Both the position numbers and the translations under genes were made by a program. The notes below the pieces were generated by a model. The model was given only the letters and a program-made list of their open reading frames with translations, was not told the origin of the DNA and ran no database searches. Of a DNA stretch of 64,000 nt, positions 1 to 11,814 are shown piece after piece (the first letter of the stretch is position 1; every line of letters starts with the position of its first letter). Source of the stretch: Pyrenopolyporus hunteri (Eukaryota; Ascomycota; Sordariomycetes; Xylariales; Hypoxylaceae); assembly GCA_902806595.1 (NCBI GenBank), contig CADCXC010000009.1:1860001-1924000 (forward strand). The letters are read 5' to 3'.

Positions 1-48
1 AAGAAGGCGAAGGAGAAGGCTGCAAAAGTCGACTGGAAGCGTTCATGA
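1..48 (+). CDS. 3' end of an unidentified gene (partial)
   Basis: An open frame runs from the window edge to a TGA stop at 46-48 and encodes 15 residues ending KVDWKRS. The segment is rich in Lys and Ala (KKAKEKAAK), which looks like a basic helical C-terminus. No start, domain or splice site is available here, so the product cannot be named. The call rests only on the clean open frame and lysine-rich composition, in contrast to the stop-dense DNA that follows. Confidence 0.4.
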   Translation, partial: KKAKEKAAKVDWKRS

Positions 49-2925
49 CTGCTTTTATTATTTGAGATGATAAGCGATATTTGCCATGCGGTTATGTCTT
101 TCCAGCATATAGAAAATAACAGGGAGGTAGAAGAATGTTGAGGGTGTTATGAGACGCCCTTAGACGAACAGCATTACACGGGAACTTACGAGTTATGATA
201 GCCGAAATTGGAGATAGACGGCGCATAAGCATTACTTACTTGATTTAAGTTAAACTGTACTTAGGCATCTTCCAGTCCACATTCCGCTATTTATTAACCA
301 CGCTTCATATTCCTCATGGCCGTGTTTCTATCGTTCGTTAAAATGGGGTTACCGAGCGAAAGCAGTTGAGCTTACCAATGCCAGGGCCGCTTTCTATCTG
401 ACTCAACCCCGGGCGTTATCCCAGCTACGCACTGAGAGTCGTGAACCATCTTCCCAGCGAGTACAATTCGCCATTTATCATTCATCGGTCTTGCTTATGA
501 ATATTCGCCTCTCAACTCGGCCCTTGACCATTGATGTTCATTAGTCCTTCTAGTAGTGGCTTATCGTGTCCCTATCCTTCAAAGTTATTAGGCCAATCAG
601 CCTTATCTTGGTCAGAATATTGGTCTCCAAGAATAACTGGGAATGATAGACTTCTCTCAATAAAAGCGTCTTGGAGGTCCCACTCGCCTACCGAATTAAA
701 CGATTAAGCTCTTGATTACCTCCCTCTTACTACGTAAGTGGAAAGTCGAGATATTAATTTGAATCGGTAAGGCATCCTGACTACCTACCCACATGAGGTT
801 GGTAACATAGTTGCACGGATAAATCTTTGGAACTTTTTGATCTTCCAACATTCCTGTATGCACCCCACTACGAAAACCAGGAAACGCATCTCGTAACCCT
901 CACTGTTACAGCATCAGTACAATGTATCCATCTTACTTTTCTCACATCCCAGCACCCAGCGCCGTTTGAGAGGGCTCTTATATACATGCCTACCTATTTC
1001 ATATTTCTACTAGCTTCACTGAATAGATGTACTTACATCTAATAGTGTGGTCCCATCGTTATAAACTATATAGAGAGAGAAACGGCATCAAGTAGCTTAC
1101 CCCGCGAGCAAGTCGGTGCGATATCCCCCGCCTAGTTGACATCAAGTTTAATGACACAGCTCAGTGGTTGATTGAGACACCCACGTCTCGAATTACAAGA
1201 GCAGCTCGATATCTATTCGGCGTGCGGACTAAAGCGAGGCATAGCACGTGAATTACGTGCGCGCGCGATTCATGATGTATGACCGTCTCAACCAGGCCCA
1301 CCGCATTACGCACATTTCACAATACATCGTAAGCCTTAACCCCGGGGCCTAACGCCATAATATTCCAGAGCTGAGATACTCCGCCGCCCGAACGCCATTC
1401 GTAAGCCTCACTCCCACCCGTTATTTCGGGGCGTTCGAAAATGACCCTCCGTGTGTCCACTGTCCACCACAAGAGGGAGAGAGAACGGCAGGGGAGAAGA
1501 AAAGGAGAGAAAATAGAATAAAATAAAAATGGAAAGGAGAGAGAATAGAAACAAGGATCATAGGTGCACTATACCGGAATCTCCTTTTCTCTCAAGCTAT
1601 GTACGTACTGTTGGCAATTACGGGTCTTCTAGAACGGTGCCAAGCAAATAGCCGTGTGGATGGAGAGTTCTTGAAATAGGGGGAAAGAACCTTAACATAC
1701 GGATTACAGAGCAGAATGGTAGAGGGAATCGAACGCGAAGGTTTGTTGGTGGCTCCGCTAGGCCGATTACGGCTAGAAGTTCGCGCGGATGGTAGCGGGT
1801 CGCTGTCTGGGGTAATGGTAGTCTACCTATTATGTACATACTAGCGTACATATAATGTTAGCTTGGTACTGTTTGTTTGAGAGCTCCGCTTCTCAACGGG
1901 TGGGAGGACAAGGGGAAGGAGGTGTCGGTGAGGTAAGCCACGTCGAAGTCCTATTGGTCCCCGGTCATCTTCCGATCTCCTAGTACTATGTACCATGCAT
2001 GTACTAGATAGATGCTGGTAATAGTTCGTTGGCATCCCTATTACGCATCTCTCTCTCTCTGATATGTGCACCTGATGCATGCGAATGTGTATGCAAATAT
2101 ACATACACAAACTCCCTATGCAAGCCATCCACACCCTCTGTTTCGATGTTAAACATGTTACATATCCGAGTAGATCGTCGGTTCCGACCCAAGTTATACT
2201 TCTAGTTTACATGGTAACTACCTACATAATAGTATAGAATCTCGTCGAGCGGTTCATATGTCTAGTATCAGTAGTTCGCAACTAGGAGCCCGCCTGACTA
2301 TCTGACTATCAGTCAACTTCCATGTTCCCAGCATCCGGCAACACCACAATGTATGTGCATATAGGTGCATATATATCCGTACTGACTACTATGGCACTTA
2401 AGTATGCTGTAAGACTGCTACATACGCAAGCATCCTGGAAATAGGGCGAAGCTCCATCTGCCGCTCTTGGCTCTCTAGCATCGTATATCCGACTTGCTCG
2501 TTTTAGTCGATGTGCTATGAGTCCTGTCCCCGGGATGAATCAGACAAGAGATAAAAAAGGACAACCGTCCCGTCCCCCCCCCCCCTCTCTCTTCCATTCT
2601 CTGCATACGACGAGCGTACAACAGCAGATAACCAGGTCCCTGTCAGCTCACCCTCACCCTACGCCCACCCCCCGGACCTCCGGCTTTCTCAACAATACAT
2701 CCACGTACCCGTACCTATCTACCTCCTATCGTCCCATCACCCCATAATCCCATCTCCCCGTACTTCCTTTATTCCCCTTTCTACTCGTATCAAGCCATTG
2801 AGCATCTTTTAACCTTCATCTCTTCCAATAACTGAAGCTGCCCACCCGAGTTTCTTGAGATCAGACTTCCGTCCTAGTCAATTCGTGCATACATAGCTCT
2901 AGTTGTGCTGAAGAAACCTCCAAAC
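49..2925. other. gene-poor stretch and upstream region of the 2926 gene
   Basis: No coding region, RNA gene or transposon remnant was recognised. Open frames are short and overlap on both strands. A purine-rich patch lies around 1471-1550. The last 400 bases are pyrimidine-rich, with a C-run at about 2571-2584, and probably hold the promoter and 5' UTR of the gene starting at 2926. Confidence 0.5.
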
Positions 2926-3650
2926 ATGACTGGTCCCCGCCTTACAGCTCCAGCTTCCAAGCTTGCCCGCTCCATCAGCACCACAGCCTCGGCTGCCGTC
3001 CCTAAATCAAACACGCTCCTGACGAGCTCCAAAACCGTAGCTCCGCTATCTAGAAAATATGCAGATCTCCTCAAGGAGCGGAATATAGATCCGGATGTAA
3101 GTGCCCGAACGCCTGTGCTACGCTTGCAAAGCCCCCCCGACCACGAGATGTTAGTAAGTGACTCACAGCCAATCAGCATTCCCGTCACCTTTACACACGC
3201 ACGTCGAATCGGCCGCATCCCCCACCGCGCACGATGCGCCTGATGCAGACCTTCACCTCGAGCGCGCCCAAAGCCGCGCCGGCCAACGCCCGCAGCATGG
3301 ACAACATCGTCTTCCCGGGCTCGGCCTCGCTCGAGGGGTCGTCCGACGACCCGTTCGCGCACCTCCGCGTCCCCCTGCTCCCCGACAACTTCGTCGCCCA
3401 CCACGCGCCCGAGGCGGTCGACGGGCCCGTCGCCCACCCCCAAATCAGCATCGTTGCCGCGAACCCGGAGCTCGTGTCGCCGTCCGCCCTCACCGAGGTC
3501 GAGGGCATGGGCGTGGACGGCGTCGAGCTCAAGTTCGTCCACGAGGAGGCCGCGTCGGACCAGGAGCAGGGCATGCTCACGGATCTGTGGAAGGGCCTGG
3601 TCGACGACGTGTTAGGTAGCGGTAGGAGTAAGCATAACGTTGCTCTCTAG
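2926..3650 (+). CDS. conserved hypothetical protein, probably mitochondrial (214 aa)
   Basis: Two exons, 2926-3096 and 3177-3650, with a phase-0 intron (GTAAGT donor; acceptor AG at 3175-3176). A competing AG at 3168 would break the frame. The N-terminus is rich in Arg, Ser, Thr and Ala with few acids and contains SISTTASA, which resembles a mitochondrial presequence. It is followed by a soluble motif, RKYADLLKERNIDPD. Exon 2 is markedly GC-rich at third positions. It carries IVFPGS, VPLLPDNFV, a SALTEVEGMGVDGVELKF block and a C-terminal LTDLWKGLVDDVLG helix. I believe related proteins occur in other filamentous ascomycetes, but no function is known to me. No membrane span is visible. An in-frame GTG 21 bases upstream is not used because the ATG has a better context. 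Confidence 0.75.
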
Positions 3651-5543
3651 CACGCGCTAGGCCGCGATGATTTTACGAAAGTCAATTGTTGATGCGGGGT
3701 AGCGGATTCAAACGGGATGAAATTTTTTCAAGCTCTGTCGGGACGGCATCGAGCGGGCGGTTCTGGAAGTGCTTCGGACCGGTTTGAGGATATGTGATTT
3801 ATAATGAGCTTGTTTTTTTTTTTTTTTGTATTTGCGAGACTAGACTTAGCCCCGTTCCTAGAACGCGGCCGCTTGTATCGAAGGATACGGAAATAAATGG
3901 AAATAGAATCGAAGAGAGGTGCGGCTACACATCGCCGAATTAACATGCATGTGGGCATTTCGACCGTGCAGTTAAGGTTTTCGTTACTATCTACAAGGGA
4001 ATCGAGTTAAACTTCATCTTGATAACCTACCTCCTATACCTAACTCTTAAAGGAATAATCATAAAATTTATATGAAGCCGATGGGTGAGTCAGGAGTAGA
4101 CCAATCTTAGTACCTCCTGTCATTTTCTCTAGCGAAGCCTCGGTACACACAGACAAGAGATCATACCTTCGTCAACATTAAGGACCAATAAAGTTATAGA
4201 GTTGGCATGTAAATCAAGACATTCAATGCGAAGAAAACGTAGGCACCTAACTACCCTACGCTGTTGACGTATGCTCAGTCGTGAAGTCTTTGCCGAAGCT
4301 CAAAGCTGCGTACGTCTCCCAGGAGGTGAGAGTTTATGGATCCCCTAGTTAGGCTATGAGCACGGCTCCTTCGCTACGGGTTCTCGGGTGCTACGACCTC
4401 CAAATAGAGCCAGAGTCCCCGTGCTTGACGGGAGGAAGAAAGTTGGCGGTAAAGGAAAGAAAAGAAGAGATACTCCCCTAGTACCTACCTAAAATAATAG
4501 CTAGGTACGGAGACGAATTCATAGGTACCTACCTATCTATAAAGAAACCCAGTCTACACACTTGCAAGCCCCACGGGTCGTGCGAGGGTTCATCACGAGA
4601 GGCACGGTTACATATCCGCTTCATGGCGTTAGGTACTACTAAGCTATCTTGTATTCCCTTGGCCTCGAGAGTACTACTACATCGACCGCACGTCCCAGTG
4701 TTACTTTCGACCGTCCATCGATCTGGAACGCCATAGTATTTGGCCGGGCGGTGTTCAATCTTGTCCGACAGCCACGCAGGTGAGACCGAACTCGTACGGT
4801 TTGAGCTAGCATTATCAACCTAGACGTGCGATTGAGAAACATTGAAACGGCTTAACGCTTATAGAATTTAGGCACCACGAGCGACCGTGGGGGTTAGAAA
4901 TAAAGTAATATTCTCTTGCTGAGTATCGTCAACGTGGACTCTTGTTTGAGCTGAGAGTATACTATAGCGACGGGGTCGCGGCCGACAGCCACGATTCTGG
5001 GGGGAGTTTAACCTAATGTGTGTTTGAGGAGTTGAAAGGATATTGCTTAATATGACCCTATGCAGTAGCTGTAGTCAAATTCCACAGTTTTCGTTAAATA
5101 GACGCTCGCTGGGTTCACTCCTACAAAACGTCAAAAACGATGCGAGTAACTGTAATCTGATAGGCTAGATTAGGTTCATTGTGAACGACTAGGAAAGGTA
5201 TTACCTCGACGAGGTATCACAATGTACCGCCCATTCCTTTAGTTGACTTGAAAGCCTCGTTTCAGAGACTTCGATATACTAGTACTTAGTTTACTATTTG
5301 CATTGTGATCTCTGTGTCTATACCTATAAAGAAGGGTATCGCATCTAGACCAACCCCTAAACCGCCCCTAACCCGTAAAGCTACCTAGTTTTTATTTAAC
5401 TGGCTCTGTTTTTATTCCCCTGTCTTCCGTTTATGATGGTGGGAATTGGCTCCCCTAGTTTTATAATCTCACAGCGCAAGAATATACATCCCTAGCACAC
5501 GTGGTCGCTGGTTCGCGTCGCTTGGACATGGCTTGAACATTGC
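3651..5543. other. gene-free intergenic stretch
   Basis: Nothing coding was recognised. It contains a T-run at about 3812-3827 and a CCTA/TAGG-rich patch near 4483-4535. It separates the 3' end of the 2926 gene from the 3' end of the minus-strand carrier gene. Confidence 0.5.
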
Positions 5544-6964
5544 TCATGGTTCGCGTACTGCTCTCTCATCTAAATTCCTTTTCTGCAGGCCTTCAGACTG
5601 CACGCGATGTAAAGCCTTCATTACGAACTCGTACGTCATCATCGTCACGGTCGCCGCTGGGACCGCTCGCATCATATTGACACCCATACCTGCGTAGAAC
5701 GCTCTCCAGCCTTCTTCTCGCAAAATAGTACGGAATGTCATGACCACGCCCCGATACTTCGGTTCGGGAGCCGTGCTTCTTTCGCTATTTAGTATGTGAT
5801 TTCGACTGCCCGGCGTAGACTCGGAAACTCCAAGCCCCTGTAGATATTCGCTCCCGGGAGTCGGTCGCCTTTGCGTTTGTAGTCTTGTCCGGATCACCTC
5901 GTGGGGGTATGTTGCTGAGCTGGCCATTATCTTCGATAATATTGATGCGGAGAGCACACCAAACCAATGGCTTTGGTGATCATCGCCGCCCATCTCACCC
6001 ATGGCCTGTCCCGTGAACTTTTTCCGTAAATATTCGTACACCGGGAATTGTACGGCGACATGCGTCAGGCCTAAGAGAGCCGGGGTGAGTCCCGAATAGA
6101 ACGACAGTACGCCTTCCGAAGAATACATCTTGCGCGCGGCGTCGAGGGTTGAGCGGTAATGCCAGGGTGAGTCGATGGTTGGTCTTGATGTCGGAGTATT
6201 GCCCGACCGCGGGAACACGGACATCTGTCTGTTGTATCCTGTGGCGGACTGTGACATAAGGCGAGTTTTGATTACCCATATTGGATTCGTTACTAATGTG
6301 CTGCTGGCCCCGGCTATGATGGAAGACCAGAAATTGATAAAAAACTGGTTTTTCTGTACTGTAGGATTAATGGATTGATCAGTGATTCGCTTTAAACCTG
6401 ACCGGGGGCCGTGTCGGATCACCTACACTTGTGTTCAGCCATGAAAACCTTGCTCTTGTTATAAACGGTGAACCAAACGGCCCAGGTAGGTAAATAACCG
6501 AGAATGATAGGCCCTAACCCTCTATACATGCCGCGCAGACCTTCTTCTTTCCATATGATCTTCGCCGTGCCCACGAGGCCTGAATAGACTCTGTGGTGCC
6601 CGACATATCTTCCTTTATCTACGGGCACAAATCTTCCCTGGGCTTGTAACTTTGTCTTAATAACATCGAGCGGGCATGTGACGATGCCGGAGGTAAAGCC
6701 GCCTATGGCCCCAGAAAGAGCGTTGAACTGGGAGTCGGACGCACTCACGGCCCACCTCTGTAACGGAGTTAGGCCTCTGGAGTCGTGCAGCTCCATCGCT
6801 GCTATCGCGGACGCCAGAGAGTTCTGATTTTCCTGAGGAGGGGTGCTCGACGACGGGGGGGCAGAAGCGACTGTCGGAGAGGAAGGATGGGAGAAAGCCC
6901 CATATTCTGCGGGTTCGTGTGACGACCGACCCGTCGGATGACTTTGAGCTTCGTCGTGAGACAT
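5544..6964 (-). CDS. YIA6: mitochondrial carrier, NAD+ (Yia6/Ndt1)-type (450 aa)
   Basis: Predicted inner-membrane solute carrier, best matched to the fungal NAD+ carriers that import NAD+ into the mitochondrial matrix. Exon 1 is 6964-6427 and exon 2 is 6358-5544, joined by a 68-nt phase-1 intron (GTAGGT...CTACAG). Three Solcar repeats are visible, with signature cores PLDVIKTKLQ (repeat 1), NPIWVIKTRLMSQ (repeat 2) and YPHEVIRTRLQ (repeat 3). The Trp in place of an acidic residue in the second motif is typical of the NAD/pyrimidine/folate carrier subgroup. A poorly conserved, Ser/Pro-rich N-terminus of about 70 residues precedes repeat 1, and repeat 3 holds a hydrophilic insert (LGVSESTPGS region). 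The gene is divergent from QCR7, another mitochondrial gene. A folate or pyrimidine-nucleotide carrier is the main alternative. Confidence 0.88.
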
Positions 6965-7336
6965 GCCCTAGTCCGGTGGTTGAGTCCAAGGAGGACGAAG
7001 TTCGGTTTCGGGGCCTCTGGAACCGATCAGAGGCCCCGGAGAGCAAAAATCTGCTTTAGGGAGGGCGGCGGCGCGAATCTGTATAAACGGTAATGAATAT
7101 AGATATGCGTGCAAGGCGGCGGATCAGGTCGTTTCGAATTCGGTCTAGGAGAGTCGTGATGGTGTGCGGTGTGCGGGGAATGCACCCTCGCAAGTCCACC
7201 GTCCCTTCGACCCAGCAGCTACCGTTTGTCGCATGCCATTGACATCCACAGCAATGCCCTCCGAGCAAGTGGGATAGGGCTCTGTCAGGTAGACAACGTC
7301 GAAGTATTGGCGCGGAGAGAGGAATGAAGAATGAGA

Positions 7337-7384
7337 AGTAGTAGTAGTAGTAGTGGTGGTGGTGACGGTGATGGTGGTGGTAGG
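7337..7384. repeat. AGT/GGT trinucleotide microsatellite
   Basis: Imperfect run of AGT units passing into GGT/GAT units, upstream of the carrier gene. On the minus strand it produces a spurious Thr-rich open frame, which I do not call a gene. Confidence 0.7.
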
Positions 7385-8400
7385 TTGTTGAGTGAAAGAT
7401 ATATGTATCAAGTCCGAGGCGAAGGGTCGATCGGACTTTTGCTAACCGGAACGAAGGCCAAGCGGGTCGCTCTAATCGTCAAGCGTGATTGGGATTAGAT
7501 AGAAGCCTCCTACCGCACGAACAGCAGATTGCATCAGTTTAGCGCGAGGGATCGGAGTGGGCGAAGCGGTATCAATACCTGTAAGGTATGATCGTAAATA
7601 TGTTCGGACTTGGAAGGGAAGAAAAAAAAAAGTAAATAAAGGAAAAAAGAGAATAAAAACTAATAAACGAAAATGACTAGGGAACACAATAAGGTTGCGG
7701 CAATTTATATATATAATATTAGTGACTTCCAAGTACCTGGCTGAGAAAATACTTTTTCTTTGTTGAGTTCTGAAGGTGCTACAGAGTAATTCCTACAGGC
7801 GCTATGTAAGAGGTAAGAAGTCGGAAGTAAGGTAAGCACGATTGTCAGCAAGAAATCGAAGCTCCGTCGTCCTCCCCCTCTGACGTAGGTATTCCGCTTA
7901 ATCGCCTTAACAACCTAGGTAAATCTTCACGTACCCTGTCTGGGACTCGTGCCTTCCTACGTAAGGTATGCGATCGCGCATCTCTGCCACCTCCAATTGG
8001 AGTCTGGGTCACAAGCTTTGGGGTATACCCTCAGGTAACTGCTATGTATAAGATGCTGAAGCGTGGAGCTGTTAGAACTTAAGCTTATAGGTACATGTGT
8101 GTATTATATTGTTCCTTAGATAGGTATTCTTGATTTTGTAATATAAATAAGGGAGAGCATGGTTAGCTGTCGGCGAGTAACTTGAATAAGATTAACAAAA
8201 TTTCTCTTTGTTCTTCTTCTGAGTGCGTATGACGAGATGATATCAGGTCTTTTTTACATAAAATATGCGATGTGGTACGTGACTGTACTTGTACATACAT
8301 CTACGATCCCGAGGGCTATTACCACCATGTACTCAGATATACGTACCCAAGTTCCACAGTCTGGAGTGCGGGTACACAAACTCAAAAGGGCGCGGCTTCA

Positions 8401-8412
8401 AGTCACGTGACT
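8401..8412. promoter_or_regulatory. palindromic E-box in QCR7 upstream region
   Basis: AGTCACGTGACT is a perfect 12-bp palindrome with a CACGTG core, about 130 bases upstream of the QCR7 start codon. TCACGTGA is the classical binding core of the bHLH factor Cbf1. In yeast, Cbf1 is known to act at some respiratory-chain gene promoters. Use of the site here is inferred. Confidence 0.5.
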
Positions 8413-8540
8413 AGAGACCTCATACGAGAGCTATTTTGGACCTTCAAACCCGAAATCAAGCTAACGGCCCTCTACTACGACATACACATCACGATCTCCC
8501 GCTGCTTCCTAGCACAGTCCAACAACCGCCAATTGTCACC

Positions 8541-9071
8541 ATGGTCTCTTCCTACCCGACTCTCGCCCCTTTCGTACTGAAGCGACCATGGCTGCGGAAC
8601 ATGCTCAAGCCCGTAGCCAATTGGTACGCGAACGCCGCTGGCTACCGCCAGCTTGGTCTCCGGTACGCCGATTCTCCCGATTGAAACAGTCGGCGGTGCT
8701 GCAGGCCATTTAGGCTGCTAACTCGCTTGTCTAGGGCCGATGACCTGATTGTCGAGGAGAACGAGAACGTCATAAAGGCACTGAAGCGCCTGCCGCCGAA
8801 AGAGGCTTACGACCGCGTCTACCGCCTTCGCCGTGCGTTCCAGGCCAGCACCACCCATAAATTGCTACCCAGGAAGGAGTGGACGAAACCCGAGGAGGTG
8901 AGCCTAGACACCCACTGAATTTCTAGAATGTGGGACGTTCTCAAGATGTCGATGCTGACTAAATCGCGGGAATAGGATGTCCCGTATCTGCAACCATTGA
9001 TCGACCAGATCTATGCCGAGGAGAAGGAGAAGCAGGCGCTCGATTCTCTAAGTGTTGTGCGCCGCCATTAA
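8541..9071 (+). CDS. QCR7: cytochrome b-c1 complex subunit 7 (126 aa)
   Basis: Small matrix-side subunit of respiratory complex III (the 14-kDa ubiquinol-cytochrome c reductase subunit), needed for assembly around cytochrome b. Three exons: 8541-8662, 8735-8897 and 8976-9071. Introns are 72 and 78 nt, the first with a clear CTAAC branch site. Splicing gives the diagnostic blocks GYRQLGLRADDLI, ENENVIKALKRLP, YDRVYRLRRAFQ and LLPRKEWTKPEEDVPYL, ending DQIYAEEKEKQALDSL. The length matches the usual 125-130 residues. As in the family, there is no transmembrane span or cleaved presequence. The ATG at 8541 follows a typical CACC context. The palindromic CACGTG site upstream suggests respiratory-gene regulation. 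Confidence 0.95.
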
Positions 9072-10289
9072 ACGGAATAGGGCGACAAGGTTGTGTAATA
9101 AAAGCAGCAACAGTGAGTAGAATAGAGTGGTTGGACAGGCTCGCCCACACGGAGTCCGGGTCGTACCAACAAATACAACGTTCTCAGAGCATCATATCTG
9201 TATATACCTAGATCGTTTCACCCAAAGCCCTTTTATTCCAACCTGGTGATCTTCGCTCAGTATCCACTGTTTGTCTTCATTGCTCTCCCACTTGGCGCTC
9301 TATTTGGGCGGATTTCAGTCCGAGTGTCCCGTTTACTCGGCTACCTTAGCTAACCGAGGTTAGGAGGTGGGTATAAGAAATGGCCTCTACCCAAAGCATC
9401 TATAAAATATGTATTACGATAGGAACCGGATAGGACGAGGCTATTTTTCTACAAATTCTATTTCCGAAATGTGATTATATGCCACTCAACAAACTAGACG
9501 GAAATAGTTATCGATGAAAAAGCTCGCAACAGAGGCATATGAAATAAATTATATCTATTATTTTCACTGTGTGGCCCCCGTGGAGCTTTCGACTCCTTAC
9601 TGACTTGAAGAATGAAAGCTCTACTAGTTAAGCTTGAGCTCTGCACAAGTTATATCGCCAGTGAAACGTCACTACAGCGGCTGCCAAATAGAACTTCGTA
9701 CGTGCGCCCGGCATGCGCACACCTCTGCGCCTTCGTCTGCCTCCAAGATCCATCTCGAGGTAATATGAGCAGCCAAATTCTATTACAGAAGTTCACGGAC
9801 GCCCCGGTCATATCATGCCATCATGGCCCTTCCCAATCACGAACGTAGAGGCTTAACCAGCTCACCCAACCGACCAACCGACCAATCAACCAATATATAT
9901 GAGGCGCGGAACGTCAAGGTGGAAAGTGGGCGACGAAGGTTCGAGTCAGACATTCCCGAAGAGAAGGTTCGTTTGTTGGACTTCCACCCCTTTTCGAACG
10001 CTATGCCGGAGAAAAGAACAAGAAAATAATGCCCATGGCGCGAGGATTGAATATCCCTTCCTTCCCAACGCCTCTTTGCCCAGAATATCTGACGGTTCCC
10101 GGTATTTTGATGCAGTTCTGTCGCGTGTGTCATGAATCGCTCATACAAGTATTACGCTCCCTGTCCCCATGTAGACGTCGAATGCCCGGGCGGACCAATT
10201 TGGTACACTGAAGGAACGCGAGAAGATCAGACAAGGAAAGGAAAATTATTTTAAAAGGCATCGTTTTCGGGAAGTTGGGCGTCGCTAGT
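9072..10289. other. convergent intergenic region
   Basis: Lies between the 3' ends of QCR7 (+) and the mannosyltransferase gene (-). Overlapping short open frames on both strands around 9823-10148 have no recognisable protein features. Nothing is called. Confidence 0.5.
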
Positions 10290-11814
10290 CTATACGTTCC
10301 CCGGCTTCTCCTCCGTATCGATATGCCAGACGACATAATTAGGCAGGCCGATGACCTGGTAGCCCGCTCTCTTGGCCATTTTCGCGAAACCCTCTGTCTC
10401 GGCTTGATTCTCAAATGCGTAGCATGGGAAGTTGATACCTGTACGAAGCACAGTTAGCCCTCACCCAACTTGTCTCCTTGGGTAGTGAATAGACGAACCC
10501 GATCGGTGGACGTCTGCCTTGACCAGGATGTTGACACCACCAATACCGTCAAGCTCAATTTCCTCATCTGGATCATTTCGCCAGTCACCCATCCGGGCCA
10601 TGTATGTTCTACCGGTATCATACTGCTTGTAACCTGGTTGAGTAATGCATTAGTGATTGGAACCCGAATCCTTCCAGGGCATCAAATGTGTACCTTCTGC
10701 TAAGATGACGTTCTTATCTAGCTTAGACGCTAGCTTAAGGGCCTTGTCGGACTCGATCCAGGAGTTGTAATCAACTATGTTCAACATTAGCTACTATGTT
10801 TTGAGGTCGTTTATCTCCAAGACAACGCTTACATCTGCCTTCGATATCGTACTTGTTGTCGCCGCTGCCCTCGTAACGGTGGAACCATATATCTATATCA
10901 TGTTAGTAAAGGAACCAATCTATTTCTAGGGAGGTAAACCCATACTGGGAACCAGAATGTCTCGGTCGTGGGCGATGAAGTCCTCCAAGATCTTTTTAGG
11001 GCTGTCCACAATGTCGACGTCGCGCCAGTATACCCAAGAATGCTCTGGCTTCAATGCAGCGGACAGCAAATAGTTCCTGGCGCGACCCATAGCTTTTCGT
11101 CGTGGACCTTGAGCCTCGAAACTGTGTCGATCCTCCACAGACTGACTGACGTGCACACCGAAATCCTTTTCGACGATCAGAACGCTGTTGAAGGGGATGT
11201 TATCTGGGCGCTTCTGGATGCGCTCTAGCTCCATGCCCAACACCCCCAAAGTGTCATCAGTCGAGTCTCCGACAAGGAAAGCGAGGTCAATGAGGCGATG
11301 AGGATAGGTTAGCTCGGCGATCAGTTCGAAGTACTTCGAAAGAAACGGCGCGGCATCCTTAAGAGGGGTAAGAAGAAGAACCCTTTCCTCGTTGTCGATA
11401 GCTTGGCGCGTCGATTTGATTCCGTTGAGGTTGACATGTGATATTGTGGATTCGTTGATGGTAATCGGAGCGTGGTGGTTAAATATGACGGGGGTCTGGA
11501 GGTGAGCATTCCATGCTTGCTGCTCATTGAGAGTCATATCCATCGGGGGTTTTGAAGGGCCCCAGCAGTAAAAGCTGCGGGAGAGGCCAGAAGAGTCAAT
11601 AAGATCCGCTCCCAGTGTGGCCAATACGAAAATGGACGTACCTTTGCATCTCACTTGCTGATGTTCTGATGCCGCGCCATAGTAATAAGATGATACCAAC
11701 AACGGCGATAGAGAGGAGGACCCGTGTTCTTGTCAGGAAGATCCATATCGCTCTGGTAGGCGGAAGCTGTGCCCTTGCAGACTTCCAAGTGATGCCGCCT
11801 TTAGGAATAAGCAT
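10290..11814 (-). CDS. Golgi alpha-1,6-mannosyltransferase complex subunit, Anp1/Mnn9/Van1 family (408 aa)
   Basis: GT62-family type II Golgi protein that elongates the alpha-1,6-mannan backbone of N-glycans, working with paralogous subunits in mannan polymerase complexes. Six exons on the minus strand: 11814-11642, 11574-10946, 10892-10833, 10774-10694, 10633-10499 and 10438-10290. The introns are 53-67 nt and all phases agree. A short cytosolic tail is followed by a signal anchor (about residues 31-46). The luminal domain has SFYCWGPSKPP, a nucleotide-sugar-binding WRDVDIV motif (Asp243 and Asp245), LVPNIWFHRYE, GRFDYNSWIESDKA, ELDGIGGVNILVKADVHR and ETEGFAKMAKRAGYQ. A stop lies in frame just upstream of the chosen ATG, and no earlier ATG is available. 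Whether it is the Anp1 or the Mnn9 orthologue cannot be settled by reading alone. Confidence 0.9.

Larger units (their letters stand above)
6965..8540. other. divergent intergenic region between NAD carrier and QCR7
   Basis: Probable shared promoter region of two divergently transcribed mitochondrial genes. It includes a trinucleotide-rich tract (7337-7384) and a perfect palindrome with a CACGTG core (8401-8412). No further gene is supported. Confidence 0.5.

Noticed and set aside
2874..3619. Long minus- and plus-strand frames over the 2926 gene
   Set aside because: GC-rich shadow frames of exon 2; the conserved-looking frame is 3177-3650.
9823..10148. Overlapping frames on both strands, and a tRNA-like GGTTCGAGTC box near 9948
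   Set aside because: The frames have no family features; the box lacks a matching A box, acceptor stem or T-stem pairing.
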